Counted from the first letter of the stretch, positions 34,701 through 51,300 are shown. The stretch is 64,000 nucleotides of DNA from Hofstenia miamia (GCA_004352715.1 SCFE01000082.1:1026179-1090178), one strand, 5' to 3'. The notes: generated by a model not told the origin, from the sequence alone. A program made the numbers and translations.

Positions 34701-37700
34701 AAAGCAATTTTTTTAATCTGTGATGGTTTCTTCAAAATCAGCTCCGATAAATATATTAAAAATCTGAAAGCACTCTAGGATAGAGAAATATTTTTCTTCA
34801 TCTACATTCCAAAATTCCACTAGATCGCAACCTTTGTGGGTGCAGCTTTATGCGAAATCTCTGGTCCCAGGATTGATACAGCAATAATTATGAGTTAGCT
34901 CTACGCATGTGTTATCTATATAAAGAAAAAGCAGTTGCTGGTCTTTAGAACCTTTGATTCACTGAGAATTAGGAATGAGAAGAATTGAAAGAAGTTGAAA
35001 AAATTGTTCGAACATTTGTAAGAACGTTTTGTATCTTTGAAGTAGAACTTACAGAATGGGGTTAAAATAATATTGACAAATTCAGTTCTCTAAGCTACTG
35101 CTTATTAAGAGTAGTAATATTATGTTTCTAGAAAATCATTTGAACAGAAATGACTAGCAATCTATGCATTAGGAAATTTACTTCTAATCATTAACCATAC
35201 CACAAAGAATCTTTTGTTTTAGGAAGTAAAATTACTTAAGTGATATTGAGAATTTTTTGACGAAAATGTAAAACTAGAACAGAAAATTCAGTGGTATAAA
35301 TAGTACGCACATTGTATATGAACGTTGCTATGCTAGTAGAATCTAAAAAGAAAATCGACTGTTTAAAAGGAACATTTTTAATCCTTTTCTCCCTTACAAG
35401 TAGCCTAATGAAATTCAAGAGCTTAAATTTGTGATTTGACTACAAAAAATAATTTGATGAAATGTATTCAACTGTGTATAACATATGTTTCAATAATCAT
35501 TTGAAGAAACATATATATATATATATATATGAGACACGTTTATTATTTTTGAAACGGAGGGGCTGACAATAATTATTACTGAAAAAAATTGAAACAAAAA
35601 AAAATCCAAGAATCGCAACATGAAATTTCGCCGGTCACATGTAGAAATTTGATGAACTTTATTTATCAAAATGCTTATCAAACAAAAGAAAATTTGTAAA
35701 AACATAACCATGTGTTTATAGCAAATTCATTTTGCTATTACTACCACTTTTCTGTTTGCAATTATTTACACACGTTTGTCTGAAAACTAAATTTTCATGA
35801 GCCCCATTTTTTGCGACAAGGTATAAATTAAGTTCCTGTTGCTCTAGTCACAAAAATATTTAATTGATATTGGATTAATATACCAAAATTTGTCCGGTTA
35901 CTAAAACCGGTTCAAAGCCTGTTCCCGTATGCGGCCATTCAGACACCGATCTCAGTTCTGAATTTAAACTTCTGTAGCTAATACTACCGAGTATGAAAAT
36001 TAAGAAGTATTAACATTTTCTTCTCAAATATAGTAGGAATAAATTTCAAGGAGCATCTATTTATTTTAGAAAATATTACTTTTACTAATGGTTGCAATCA
36101 GACCTGGAAACGGGACAACTTTTCTTGACCCTACCTGACCCGGCGCAAACAACTTCAAATCCTACCCGATCAGTTTTTAATCTGACCCCGGATTTTAATA
36201 ATAAAAAACATGTTTTTCTATATTATTTTGTATCATATTTAATATAATTATAACAAATCCAATTGAAATGAGGTTAACGTAGGATCTGATCATTTAACTA
36301 AAATATATTCGTTCAATTTTCAATGAATGTACATCCTGAATCTTGAAAATTGGCCAATTGCCGGCAAATTTTTTACCCGATCCGACCCAACTCTACCTGA
36401 CTCGGCCCGTTTCCAGGCTTGCTTATGACCACTAGGAATCTATTTCCTGTGACGTACTCTTTTTTTTATTATGGTATTTAGGGCTACCATTTATATGTTG
36501 ATAATTTATTCATGAAATGGCACGGTATTACAATATAAAATTAAACCTACAATTCAGAATCCAAGAAATCGCTGCTAAGAATTTCTGCCAATCAAGTAAG
36601 TTGATATGAGTTTTAAGATGGATGCATGAAAACACTTCTGTATACTCAGCTGCAACCAATTTTCTGGTCAATTAATCAAAACGAATGATGTAACATTTGC
36701 AATTGATTGTTGTGATTTTAGAAGAATTTTCTCTGTACCTATTTTTCTAACATTGCTAACTAGCAGGACATTCTTTTATGCGCAATTACAATGAAGCGGG
36801 TGCATTTATATTTTAGTTATTTACAAATTATTTAACTAAGCTTAATCTTAAGGAATGATTGAAGCTGAAAGCCAGTAAATCTATGTAATGCTCCTGATAT
36901 TTTACAATTAGTTTATTAGGAAATTTGAAAATCGTAAGCAATTATGGACACATCTACATGTATAGGTGAACTTGCTTGAAAGTCATATTGGAAATTTTTA
37001 TTCCTATGCCTGAGGTACTTGAAAAATGGACTATTTTTCTTTGAAGGTTCAGATTTTTTAAAAATATTTAACTTCTCTCCATAGCAAACGTTTAATAATA
37101 GGTTTAGAGCCCATGAGAGCAACATGGAACTTTAACAGCTTCTTTGAACGGAGATAGAAATCACAAGCACATTGAGGCGTGCCGCCTCCGCTATGTCAGA
37201 GGTCGTGATGTGTCTGCGACTGGTGATTTGCGCAATGACATGATTCAATAGGATACAGCCAGATCGCTTGTTAAGAACGAAAAAGAAATAAAGTTCATTC
37301 CTCTATCCTTTGGTGTCCTCAGATTTCGGATATCTTTATTAATTTTGGAATTATAAGTATTGAAAAAATTTTTCATATACAAGATTCAATTCAGGAAATC
37401 GTCCTGCTCCTATCGCAGTCGCAGGAATGGCAAATACTTCCCTTGGAAATATGGATTTTTCAAAAATATTTTAATTCTCTCCATATCTAATGTTTCGCTA
37501 ATTATGAGTTGTAGAAATAGTCTATATATATATATATATATATTCAATTCCGATTGTAACAAAAATATGTTCAATACAAAATGTGCTTCTTACAGTGAAA
37601 GTTAGCATAAGTTTGTTCTAAATTGTGCTATAAATGTTCACACATAAACAATACATGTGAGTAAGAATTATCATTATAAGTAAACAGGATTTAAATAAAT

Positions 37701-39239
37701 AGCGAATTTGAGTAATCAAATAGGAAAATTTAATTATTCCTATTTGTGAAACTAAACGAATTATGTTTTGAATATTATTTATTTACTATTACTACAAACT
37801 GGTATTAGGCGAAATATTTTAAAATTATAAAATATCTAGCGGTTTGTGTTTGTGACTAATCAATAGAACTTTTTATTAAAAAATATTGAATTCAAATTGC
37901 ACAATAGCATAAGTAATGAAAATATAGAATCCAAATATATTACTCCTTTATTTTCTTTAATTTATCGACAAAACTGCAAGTATTTTGTTATTGATATGCA
38001 TAGCATTTGGAAATATTCAGAAATTAATAGATCTATGCGTAAGTGTGCTTCGCTGTTATGGTGAAAATTTGTGATAAAAGTTACTCCTATGTTTGAGGTA
38101 CATAAAAATAGTTATAACATTTTCACTGGAAGTTTCCATTTTGCAAAAGCTTTCGAATTCCTCCCATCTGGTGTTCACAAAAAGAGTTCTATAACCATTT
38201 GCAGAAACAACTAACGATGTTGTTTTCTGTAAACTGATCCCATAATTTCCGTGATCGAGTGGGACTTAAGAAATGAAAGAGGAGATGATTCCCTATTCTG
38301 TGGTGTTTTCCAATTTTATATATCTATATTATTTAGTGAGTTATGAGCGGTCAAAAAATTTTATGCAGATTATCACAAATTATAAAAAGCGCCTGTTGTT
38401 TATTCTTAAAATACACATTATATATGGAATTAAGAAGGGTACCTGTACCAAGCCGTATCCAATCATAATTGTGCGCAGTCGCTTGTACCCGCGGGTATTG
38501 GTGAATGAAACCGGACAGCCGTACCCGCACATCACTAATATATATATATATATGCACACAAATGTAAATACCTTGGAGGTGTGCGCAACGGGTGCTTGGT
38601 TCCGGTCTCATCAGGACTGAGATCAGATATAGCGGTGTGCGGGCCAGCCAGCCCATGCCTGTCTCACGCGGGCTCGAGAGGGCCCCGGGCTGGCATGGAG
38701 AAGAAAAAATAAATGTGTTGTAATTCTTCTGTTTACTATAACTCAAAACATAGTATCTCTGTTTACAATTCTGTTTGTTATATCTCAAATGACAACGTTA
38801 CTATATCTCAAATCTACCACTCGTAAATTTAACAGCTGAGTGAACAGCTGGTAGTAATGTTTTTATTGGATCTGGAATAATTTACAGGTACATAATGAAA
38901 TCATGCTCGGGAGGACCACGGGCAGTCTCAGTGTTGAACAGTGGGCGCGGGCGGGCCGGAAAAATCTGTGGCCCGCACATCACTAATCAGATACCGGGAT
39001 CACAAATATTTCTTCGGGACCATAATATCAAGAACTTCCCCCCCCCTAGTATATTATAAATTTAACATTCTATTTATTAAGAGAATAATTCACTTAATAT
39101 TAATTTTACCAATGACTTCGATGCATTTTTTGATAATTTTGTTTGTTATATTTAGTTACACTGTATATTTTCGTTATCAATTAAAGTTCTATCTTGATAT
39201 GTGATAGCACAATTAATGACGCAAATGACTAACGGGACC

Positions 39240-39317
<78 letters not shown>

Positions 39318-42300
39318 CAATTTTATTAATCAAATATTTATATTTTTGAACTTACAAGCTGTGAAATCCAATTTAAGTCTACTTGCTCTAACTCTATCCA
39401 GCGCGTGCTATTTGTGTTGCTCCTCCCGTCTGGGAGAGGACTCCATCTTATCAAATTGGATTATGATATTCAAACGACACCTTGAACAAGTCTTCCTCAT
39501 ATCAGCACAATCAATTTACAAATTATGTACATGTGTTCTTGTTATTGGCTTCTTACTTCTGAAAACTTGGCTTTGGCGTTGCTCTCAAAATGAGGAAGAA
39601 CTCATAAGCTTTACTTAGGACCCTATTCCAGTTTTGCCTTCTGTACAACCATCCTGTTCATCTCTCCATGTGTTTGATTGTCATGCGATTTATCTCCCGT
39701 TTCGAAGACAGACTCCTTTTCAGGCTCCAGCGGACCAACTTCTCACAACCTCCTATTAGACGACTTGAAGTCTCCCGTTTTTGCTTAATAGCCCACATTT
39801 GTCAAATATCTTAACTCTTATTACTATAATTATTAGGCTTATTTTGGGGTGACATTTTTTAACAGACAACCAACATCACACCACGTGAAGAAATGTCTAC
39901 AAATGCACACCACGAGTCTTACACCGCACCACAGAAATAAAAATTATACTAAAATTTTACAACTTAATAACTATCTTCAAAAAGTCACATTCTGTAAAAC
40001 CATTTTTTAAAGTTTGTGCTCTACAGAATTTTTGAATTATTGAGGCTAGCCCCACAAAAATAACCGGAAGCTAAAATGTCACTTCACACCATACCTTGTG
40101 GTGTGGGGATTCAAAATTCCACGGCAAGCTTGATAATTATGCTTGCTGAATCTTCACCATCTAAACATTCTATCTGCATTGCTCACCTTATGGATTTATG
40201 TTACATAGCTTTGTAGCATGCATTCACTTTTGATGCTCATCACATACTCGACTCCAGTAGCTCAAAAATGAGTGTCATCACTCCTGTTCATATTAATGAA
40301 AGCATAAATTAGTGGTCCTGCGGAGTGCGGTGCAGTGAATACTAGCGCAGTGCACCTCGATGACAGCATCTCAAGAAATTTGAATGATTTTAATTGCACA
40401 CCACTAAGCGGAGGAAAACTAAATTGATTTGCTTCAAAATAAGTGTTGTGCGATAATTCAATTTGCAACTTCATTTTATGGTTTACAACAAAGCAATAAA
40501 TCGTCATAGATGGTTTTATAGATTAATAGGTTTTGGTGTAAAACGTGTTTGAAATAGACAATTTCAATTTTTCTGTTGAAAAATCGACGTCGGAAATAAA
40601 ATTTTTTAAAAATCCTTGCAAGTTCTTTAAGAGATCAACAACATAATATGCAATAGTGAAATTTCAGATAAAACCTTCCTGACAGGGATTGATCATAGAT
40701 GCTTTTTTAGATGATAAAGAAAGATCAGAATTTATTATTTCTTTTTCTCACTACTGTATTAACATAGCAAATTTTATACGCGCGAAATTGAAGAAAATAT
40801 ATCTTAGTTTATTATATTAAATGAACTTAATTTCTTATTTCTATGTATTCATTCTAAACTTGCAGTGTGGTGCTGCGCTTTAGATACACGGGGAAATTCA
40901 GCAAAGATGTGAACAAGTAAAATTTGTAAATAATTGAATGTTGTTACTATATATCATCTATGCAACACAAGTGCGAAAAGTTACACAAACAAGGACGTTT
41001 TTTGAAAAGAAACGGAATCACCCTTCTGTACCTTAAAGAGAAAATTGGCCATTCTACGCGATGGAGGGACCGTGGAAGATGGGTTAGGAGTGGCAGATCC
41101 GGAAAGATTTTTGGGGATGACCAGAAATTGTTGTTGTCTCGTAATTTCTGCAAATTATATCAAATGGAGATTGCAAGGCCATAACTGAAAGTATGTATGA
41201 AAAAGAACTATACAGAAGTGTAAGATACGAGAACAACGAGAGACTGGGAAGAAAAATAGATCTAATGATGGAGCATGTAACGAAAAACCTCCAATTTTGT
41301 ACACAAATGCTAGGATTTCTGCGGGAAACCTTGTTCATTACAGATGAGGGTTTATTCTTCCTGCATCATAACACTATAACAATTCAACGTAAGTCTGGCA
41401 ATAAAGTGAGGAAAAAGATGGAAAAGTTTTCTTCGAAATCTTCAAGTTGTTTGTTTTGAGAATGTCATTCTGTACACATTTGTTAACGTCAATTAACAAA
41501 CATGCACTTTCTCAATTTCATAATGTAAACAGAATAATGAATTTTCTGATCTTTTTGCTCGCCTCTGCATCACACATTACTATTCGAAAAGGAAACTTAA
41601 TAGGAGTTTTAGAATGCCAACAAAAAGTAAGAAATGATTGATTGATTTCGATAGAAGATGGTCTTTCATCTGAAGTTTCACTCATCCATTTCCAGGCCGT
41701 TGCCTCATCAACCTTCATTTTAAGAGAATTCAATCCACGAGTCGATGCGTTTTCCACACCTTAAGCGACCTCTTTCATTTTGGAGATTAATTTAGAGAAG
41801 CTATTCTTTTTAAGAATTTTTCACATATCGTTTGAATTTGCGATAAATTTTATAATTGTGTGATTAATTTCTTGTTGGTTTGTGTAATATCGTTTATTGC
41901 AACAACAACAATATTGCGTTAGATATTTATTGCTCTCGATAGCAGCAACAGATGGAAGTGGGGCAGGTTTGGAGCGGAGCAAAGAAATTATCGCGGTCAA
42001 CATCCATCCTAAAATTTGAAATTATTTTATGAATGTCAAAAGTTTATTGCATGTATGTAGCTAATATGTATATAGTATACAGTGATTTGAAAAATAGCGT
42101 GCATATATATCAAATATGACAATAGACAAACTGCGTCGATATTTTCCATTCTTAACGGTAATGAGAAATTCATTTAATCTAATATATTTATATTTCAAAG
42201 TTTTATATGAGCAGACTGTGAACTGTTGGAAAATTCAGTGAATTATATTTTTTTATTATTTTATTGTTTTGTCTTACATAAACGATACCATTTATTTAAT

Positions 42301-45300
42301 GATTCAGAAACGCATTAACCTTAAAATACAAACTGCGTTTCCACCTTTACAAAGAACTTTTAAGTTGCTAAGCTCATAAATAAGGATTTTATGGTAACCT
42401 CTGTAACTTCCGGGCCATTGCGGTATAGCGCTTTGAGTTTCGTAGTTCTGCGGCGGTAGGATGTGGCAAAATGTTGCTACGGCGTGATAAGTTTTCGAGA
42501 ATGTGAAGTAAACATGGATGCGAACCCGACTCGATCGGAATATTAATATTTACTACCCGAACCCAACCCGAAAACTTAATACCCGAAGCCAACCCGAAAC
42601 TTTGACGTTGATATCAGTGCAATCAAATGATCATTAACATCAATCATTTTCTCATAAGGGAAACAACAATTCATTGATATTACCTAACTTCATGGATTTT
42701 CTCAAACCAATCTTTGTGCCCGAACCCGACCCGCAATTTGATACCCGCCTTGATCCGAAACCCGAAATCGGGTGCCCAATGTCACTATCTAGTAGATTTT
42801 ACAGAAATGTCTACAACGCACACTTCTAATTCAAAGATTGCGGGGTAATGTTCGCCCAGCCACGCACCTCAATTGGATAGAGTCGGGTCGCAGACTAAGA
42901 GCGAATAAAAAAGAAGAGATTCTCTTCAATCACGTGGTGCATTCTGATTAAGCATAGCTTTAATAATTTTTTAGCTATAAGCGTTTACAAATTTTTATAT
43001 GATCACAAAACAATTTCAAAATCCCCGGGCAGTTTAAATTTAAACAGCTTTGGAAAGCTATAAAGCAGGAAATTGAATTGATCTATGAAATTTTCATCAT
43101 ATGTATATACATACTAGATCGCCCCTTTAGCATTTTTGTGTACATTTCGAGGTTTGATAAAATTATCTGTAAATTTCATCGCTTTTCTGTAATCTTCTTA
43201 GCATTTAATTGCTATTGAAAAAAATCCTTACCTCCTTAATTCTGAGGACATCAGCTCTTTTTCTTTTGATTACCTAGTATTAGATTGAGTATTTTGTGGT
43301 TTGGATATTTCATTAAAAATTCCAATTATGGAAGAAAGAAGGTTCACTTGTTCATTTTCTATTAATGCATTTCTACATTTCCCAGGAATTTAATACGAGG
43401 TATTGTTGGAGCATATCTGTGACAGGTTTCATCACAGGAACATTCGTACTGGTTTGTTCGTCCCTTTTACTAATATTAATTGTAAAATGCTAGTCTAGAT
43501 AGATGTATAAACGCCTGTAGCAGACGCTCATGTCTAGTCTAAAATGGGGGCATAGCTTGTTCTTTACCCACAAACCAAACTTGTTAACGAGCCCACATTT
43601 CCAAGCTCGGCTCGTTTAAATTTTGTGTAAGTTCGGCTCGGCTCGCCACACAAAATCTTTGAATGAGGCTCGTTTTAGCTCGATATTTTTTTAAAAATAT
43701 TGTGCTCAAAGAATGTTTTACATAGCTCTTCCTATTATTTAATAAACATTTCTTAAATAAGATTATAGGAAAGGCATACTGGCTGCAAAAAATAAAAAAA
43801 TCTCCATAATCAAATTAACAAGCAGAACTATAAACTTGCTTTGCCTAAAATAGGCTCGTTTTGGGCTCGTTGTATATCAAATACTGTGCTCAATTTCAGC
43901 TCAGCTCGTGAGAAGCTCGGCTCTTTGACAAGTCTGCCGCAAACTACGCGGGCACTACCCTATCCCTTTTCTAGTAATTTATTATAAATAATTCATTTAT
44001 TATTATATCACCAATTACATTTTAGCTATTTTATTTTAAATATTTGTAGAGATTTCATTAATTAGTTTCGAAACAATTATATTTACATATCAAATAGAAC
44101 GTTGTAAGGAACTACGTTGTTTCTATATTTTCCAATAAATTTTCTATCATTATTTTCAAACCGAAATTTCAAACAACGTATGATTTTGACGATAATTTGT
44201 TATTAGCTGAGCAGACAATATTTCTTCGACGATCACACAGAAAAATTAATAAGAAATTCTATTTTATTCTATTAATTAAATATTAATAAGAGTCAAATTC
44301 ACTCCAAGATTTCATAAACTTTAAAGTAACTGTATCGGAATAACTTCCCAGACTTTGGAAGGAATAAAATTTCCTTCACGTTCAACATTTTTGTAGACAG
44401 CAGACGGCTGTTGAATAGAAGTAATTCTCTCTGCTAAGCACGAAGTAGGCTCCTGACATGATTCAATGAATCAAATCATTAACCAAAATAAATTGGAAAA
44501 TAGTTGTAAAAACATTTTTCGTGATAACTCCCCATTAAGATTAGTACGAAACCTATGATTTATTAACCATGTTATATAATGTACACACAACTTAATTTCT
44601 TATCAGAGTTTTCTATATTTTTTCTATTAATCACAAGTTTTTTCTTTCCACTAATAAGAAAATCAGCACTTGAATGGTAATTCAATGTTGACTTACATTA
44701 AAATGATGGTCTCTTCACAAAGGCATAGGTTGAAAATTAAATTTCTAATAAAAAATTGAGAGGCAATTTGAATTTGTAATGCAAAAATTTGAAAGTATGA
44801 TGCCCCCAAACTTTTTTGTGGACTGGAATTTAACATAGGCATATTTAATATATGTGAAACCTAAATAAGGAGCGTTAACACAAAATTTTAACAGGGAGGG
44901 CATTTTTGTGTTGAACAAGTTTAGTGATGAATAACGTGGCGAAGTCCTCCAAGAACTCTCAAAATGTTGCAAACATAGTACCTCAAAATATATTTTACAA
45001 ACTGAGTTTTACTTCTTAAATTTTTTTACTGAATATTATATTTTTAATAAAAAAATCAATATTTGAAATCTGAATAAGGAGGGAAATTCCTCCATTCTTC
45101 TTGGATACTCACAGGTTTAAAATATGGGGCTTAGTTTAGAGTAGAAGAATTCTTGCTACAAAGATATTTCTTCAAAAAGTGCAATATTTTTACTTCAGCT
45201 TAATTTAATAGTTTTGATGGAAATATAGACCAAAAAGTTAACTCCATACTGAAGCGCTAACTCACAATTTACAAAATGATAAACGTTTACTTCATTTCAA

Positions 45301-48300
45301 TTGAAATTACATAGATAACATCCAATTCTAATAAACTTTGCGTTACTTATTTTTTGTTAAAACACATCGTAATTTTTGAAATTTGCTTATATTTCAAAGT
45401 GTTTTGTTTGCACAATTTTTTCATAATAAAATCGTTTATACCTTAGAAATTCAATCTAGTTTAAGTCAGCATTAATATTTGGATCTTGTTCACTAAAGTT
45501 CGTTTGGAAATACATGTGAAAGCAATGCTGAACATTATAATTAGCAAAGTGTGTAAAAGTTTGATTTTAAGTTTTTTCTGTAAGCCAAATAGTAAGCTAT
45601 ATCACGAATCAACAGAATCAAAATCCAATTTGCTCGGTTCTGTTTCGGTTTGCACTACAGGAGATGATGATTGGTTCGTATCAAAGTGTTAGACGTCAAA
45701 GTGAGCAAACACACAAATTATCAATTTTCTATAATCTTTATTACATACAACAGTATCATTTTTTAATTAATTTTAATTTATTCCATTCCTCGTGATTACT
45801 GCTTACTATTTATACAAGATTTATTCGTAACCTTTATATTGATTTCGAACCCATTGACATTAATATTTAAATTACCATTTATTTAAAAAATCTTTGAACA
45901 TTTTCGCAATTTAGATTGACAACTTAGATTTGATAAACGATTAAATTATTCAATTTGATATACATGTACATGTGCACTGTAGCTACAAGCATGAAATTTC
46001 ATTACCCCGGCAGGCCTATATTTGGGTCGGGATACTTTTTATACATTAAATTTCTGCCTCACAAAAATGAAATTAGTTTTACTTTTTTTGTTTTTGTTGT
46101 TGAATTTGGATTTCGTAGCTTTTCATTAGTTATTGATGCAGGTATACAGTGTCGGATCAAGCACATAAAACTTTGGTGCCATTCAAAGTATAAACACAAT
46201 AAAACACAAAAGATATTATCGATCGATTATGATCAAAACTATTTGTTAAAAATGAAAACAACTTTTACTTGCACTTGCAAGTTTATGTATTGCATATGCA
46301 ACCACAAAACATTATATTTATTGAAATTTTATAAAAAATATTAATAAGGTAGAAAACATTGTTTTCCTATGCATGAACATTCTCTTGCACATTGTAATGA
46401 TCCGATAATTTCATATGTTTCTCGAAATGCCAAGCCAAATTCAGTTAATGTCCAATTAGCATATATGACACGACTCAAGACAAGTTCCCACTCTTTTGTC
46501 TATTTTGCATTGAGTTTTGGTGACTAGTGCTTTTTTGCGATGAGCAATTCTTTTCTCGTAACAAAATTTGAAAAAAATGAACCAAATTGTCTGAAATTGA
46601 ATAAATACGTTTCAATTATATACTTTTTTTGAAAGTATCTCTTGTTTGATTAACATTAAAATTCTGCTAAAAAATTGCAGTGGTGCCCTTATTCCCTTTA
46701 TGCCCTATAAGCACTTGCTTATTATGTTTAATCCAAGGCTGCTGCAGGTATGGTTTGCCAAACATGTTAAAATAGATCAGATAATGTTACAGACAACTAA
46801 ATATTTTGTAATCTATAGTACATGTAATACCGATATCTACTTTTGTTTAAATTAATATTGCAATTGTCAATTTAAAATTCAAATTAGTTTATAGATTGAT
46901 ATAAATTTGAATTTTAAAAATGCACAAGTATTTAAGTGGTCATTACTAGTAAAAATTTATCTATGAAGTGTAATTCGTTTTAACTTAATTAAAGGAGGTG
47001 AAGTCTGCTCTTCTGACGTGAATTGTTTACATTTAGACAGTAGTAAATATTTGTTATATGCTTACCAGTTTCTAAATTCCATATACATTACGATAAATAA
47101 TTAAAACCATAAAACTTTAATTTGTTTTGTGATGAAATTAATAATCTCTTCAGGAATAGCAATTTATTTAACTTTAGAATTTAATTAATGAAGTAACTCA
47201 TTTATAAACTTTGTTAAATAATTGACCTTTTTGCACATAGGAGCACATGACCTAGTTCTATTCAACTCAATGCTAATGTTTATCCATCACACACCGTCTT
47301 ACGATTGTTGACTTACTGTTACGCAATTCGAACATGGTAGAAATCTAAATAAACACTTTCTAAGAGTTAGCTAAGATTTAGACTTGAAAGTTTTTAACCA
47401 ATTTTGTTGACTAGCTCAAAGTAGGAGATATTAGAGTTAAAACAACGTAGTGATAAACTATTTATATGAATTTCGTAATCTTAGTAAAAACTTTAACTGC
47501 ACATATTTGTTTTTTTACTAAAGAAATTTTTGCACTTAAAATTATAACTCATGTTTGTGTTTACATTTACTTGAGTATCCTTTTTGTTTTAGTTGCAATA
47601 TTGTTTGTTAATTTGCGATCAAAGTTTATTTTTTAGAAGATTGGTGAATATTGATGCAGTGTTTAAATGATTTTCGTTCAATAGCTTCCATAATATACAT
47701 GTAGGAGTACCAAAAGATTGGTAGTAGCAACTGTTTGACTCAAGTATATTACAATTATCGATAAACTTAAAACTATGTGGACTTTTACAAACTGAGCAAT
47801 TTCTATTCAAGTATGTACAATATGTACATGTTCAAAAAATATATAAAATTTTAGTGAATCATTCCTTTGCTTCAACATACTTGAGACTAGTCCCACCGAA
47901 ATCTTGCTATCATTAGCCCTCGTTGTAAAAGTAGTTCAATATTCATGTACATGTGCATTCTATTTGTAGTGAACATCCACACCTATTCTCACATCAAACA
48001 GTTTGTCAGACAACGAAATGCTTTGCAAATATTAGCTAATACACTTTAACGTGCCATTTTGATTGAATTGCAAACAAGTTTTAGCTACAAAGATTTCTTC
48101 ATCAATTCAAGCAATCTTTCTCATACACTTAACTTACATATTTGTCTGTTTAATTACATGTGTCCAACGAAATCCCCAGTATAATTTTATTTGGGAAAAC
48201 CTTTCTTTTAAGTGGAATTTCTGCTACACTCTTTTTTTAAGAATTTTATGATAAGAAGCACAAAGCTCAAACTACTGAGATTTTAAGAATTATTTAAGAA

Positions 48301-51300
48301 TGGCTAAAATATTAATTCAAACATTTTTATACTAACAATAATATTCGTTCTATGTAAATATATGTTAATATTGCTTAAAATTCTTTTTATAATTTCTGCC
48401 GCTTAATTTTTGTGTGCATGAAAATTTTGAACTTTCAAATATTGTAGAATATTTTAGGCTATATTGGCTAAATGATTAAGAATCATTAAGGCTTGTCTTG
48501 ATTTATATAATTCTTATAAAAAAGAAAAATTGTATATTTTGCCTTGAACTTGTTGAAAATTATTTGAAACTTTAGAAAGATTATTGGGAAGTTACCAACC
48601 ATTATATAGGAGGTATATTTGTGTATTTCTGTACAGTTGCATTGCACATACCGTATCTTAAGAAAACGCTGCAAATAAATCAATATAATGCGTTTTAAAT
48701 AAAATTCGAGTGTAATAAAATCGATAGTATTCAAAAGGAAATAGATAATACCTCATGGGAACTGATTTAATGATAGACATAAAAGCTGTATGGAAATTAA
48801 ATTCGGTGCACTGTTCGTCATAGACTATATACAACATTTAAATGATAATTGGTATCCAATTAAATAATAGGTTGTAAAAAATGTAATTACATAAAAAATG
48901 AATTCAGTTACAAATTTTCACCTAGAGGTACTAAGAAAAACCAAAGTAACGAACCATTGGGGAAAAAGGTTTGCTATAAGTTTTTCAATAGACTACCCTG
49001 AACGAATTTTGAAAAGTTCCAAGTTTATTTTCATACAAATTTAAATACTAAGTATATTAGATTGTCCACCTCACATAATCCATATAATCATGTGATTTTT
49101 TAACTACTGGGACCCAAATAGTATTACTAATTTACTTACTAATAAAACATGATTTGTATTTGATAACTTTATGAATTTTTTGGAGTCCTATAAATGTATA
49201 TAAAATACAATGTATATTATATATATACATATACATGTAGAAATCCCCTCCTACAAATAAATGTTTACTGATTTTTTTTAGTGTAATATATTAGGTCTTG
49301 TCTTGGGGCACATTGGACTCCAAAAATTGCAGATGTAGTGTGCATAGTTCAAGCATTTGACTATAATCATAAAATATCTCCAATTACCAATTTGGGGAAC
49401 TTTTGTGAACTTTTTATATGATACTTTATCTATTCTTGGTCATTAAATAAGACATCAAGAAATAGAAATAGTCTTTGGGATTTACTAAAAAACAGTTTGG
49501 AGTATTTTACTAAGAATTTGTAAATATGGGATCCATCATATCAGAATAAAATCCTAAACAATGTGAACTCTTACTCCCTATGCCGAATACATTTAAACAT
49601 CTAAAATTTGTTTAAGTTTTAAGCCCTGTATTAAGTGTATATTAGATGTTTATTTCTGATTTAAATATATATATACATCATATCCTGTCTTAAACTGTAT
49701 GCCTTTTATTATTTACAGGGGCGTCAATAATGGTTTGAAAACCATAAAAATGGACTTGCTGGAAACGTAAATAAATAGCTTGAAAATTGATTGCGAAAAT
49801 TGACCATGATCAACCCGAGCCATAGCCAAATTTCAGAAACACAAAAAACCAAGTTAGTCTTCATGAGTTTTTTGTAATTGGGAAAAACTGAATCATGTTA
49901 TAAATTGACTTTTTTCTATTCAATTGTGGAGTGAATTAGTTATTTATCAATTGCAAATTATTTATTATATAAAATAATCAAAGACTGGCTATTGTGTTCC
50001 ATAATTTTTCGCTCTTATGAAGAAGCTGAATTCAATCTAATGCCCTAAGTTATTTATTACTTAAAGTTTGCTTTGATTTCATTAAGAAAATATATTTGCA
50101 TAAAAGAATAACTGTTCTATTAAAAGCTTTGAAATACTATTAATTTTGTGATAAATTAGAAAAAAATTACATTTTCGAATATTCTCTACAACAATCGCGC
50201 TATATTATGCATGAAGTCACATCATCTACTATTAATTTTTTGTTACACAATATCTTAAATATCAGGATAAGGAGTCTATGTATATCCCCGTTTATTTTTT
50301 GAGATAAATATTTCCTTTAAGGATGCCTTCACATTTTTATGTTTCATATGGCACTTACCAACATTAATACAACCGCTGAATTTTCTGCAGATTTTCACTG
50401 CACTGTTGGACTTCTTGCTTAGCATCACTAAATATCTTTTTTGAAAGTTTAGGATGCAAGTGACAGTTAGAGACAAAAATTTTGTGACTCACCTTCTGTT
50501 GACACGCAGAATATCAGACAGCTTGTTAACTGCAGTATGGTACCTTTTCAAAGCGATCGACCCGCAACATACACTTAATTTTCAGCCCTAACCCATAGAC
50601 CTTACGAATGGACTAGAAGCAATAACGGAATATTGGCTTTTTTGATGTTTGGCTTTAGGCTTTTCTTTACTGTCATTTCGGCCTAAGATCTCTACTACGA
50701 TGCTTAATCTGTTCCTGTTCAGTTGACGATTCAGAATTATGATTTTCAATTACAGTTATCTATTAACACTATATAAGTGACATTTTCACAAAATTTAATT
50801 TGTTTTCCCTTGGGCACGCACGGAGCTTACTGCGCAACTAATGTTCAAAACAGACTGGAACGTTTCCTTTAAAATATTTTAATAACTTTATTCCAATGAA
50901 AACTTGGATTATTATTTATGTTTGCATAATAATTCTCTCAATTTTCCTTACATGTCTGACCTCAGGATTTGCTACTTTGCTAGTATCTCTGATATTTAGA
51001 ACAAATGAATTGCTATAGATATATGAAAAGATATCGATTGTTAAAATATCTTAACTTAAAAATTGCATAAAAAATATATGTCTTCAAAAGTCAAATACTC
51101 CTTTAATTTTGAAATAAACATTTTTTGTGTTAGATATATTCCTCTCTGAAATATCATCTTGTTTCTTAATGTGCAATTTTTTAGAATCCCTCTTTGCGCA
51201 TTTTGTCGCTAAATTTATTCAAAATTTGCTCAATGGTACTAAGGGTGTACTAATTGGAATGCAAGTTCTACATTCCTTTATAAAATGGTTTTTTAAAAAT

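Noticed and set aside
39346-39618. 90-codon frame with hydrophobic stretches in LIM intron 1
   Set aside because: It starts beside a long TA tract, has no recognisable domain, and has no convincing splice sites; left as possible but unsupported.
45955-46344. 129-codon frame
   Set aside because: AT-driven composition with no motif; adjacent sequence looks like repeat debris.
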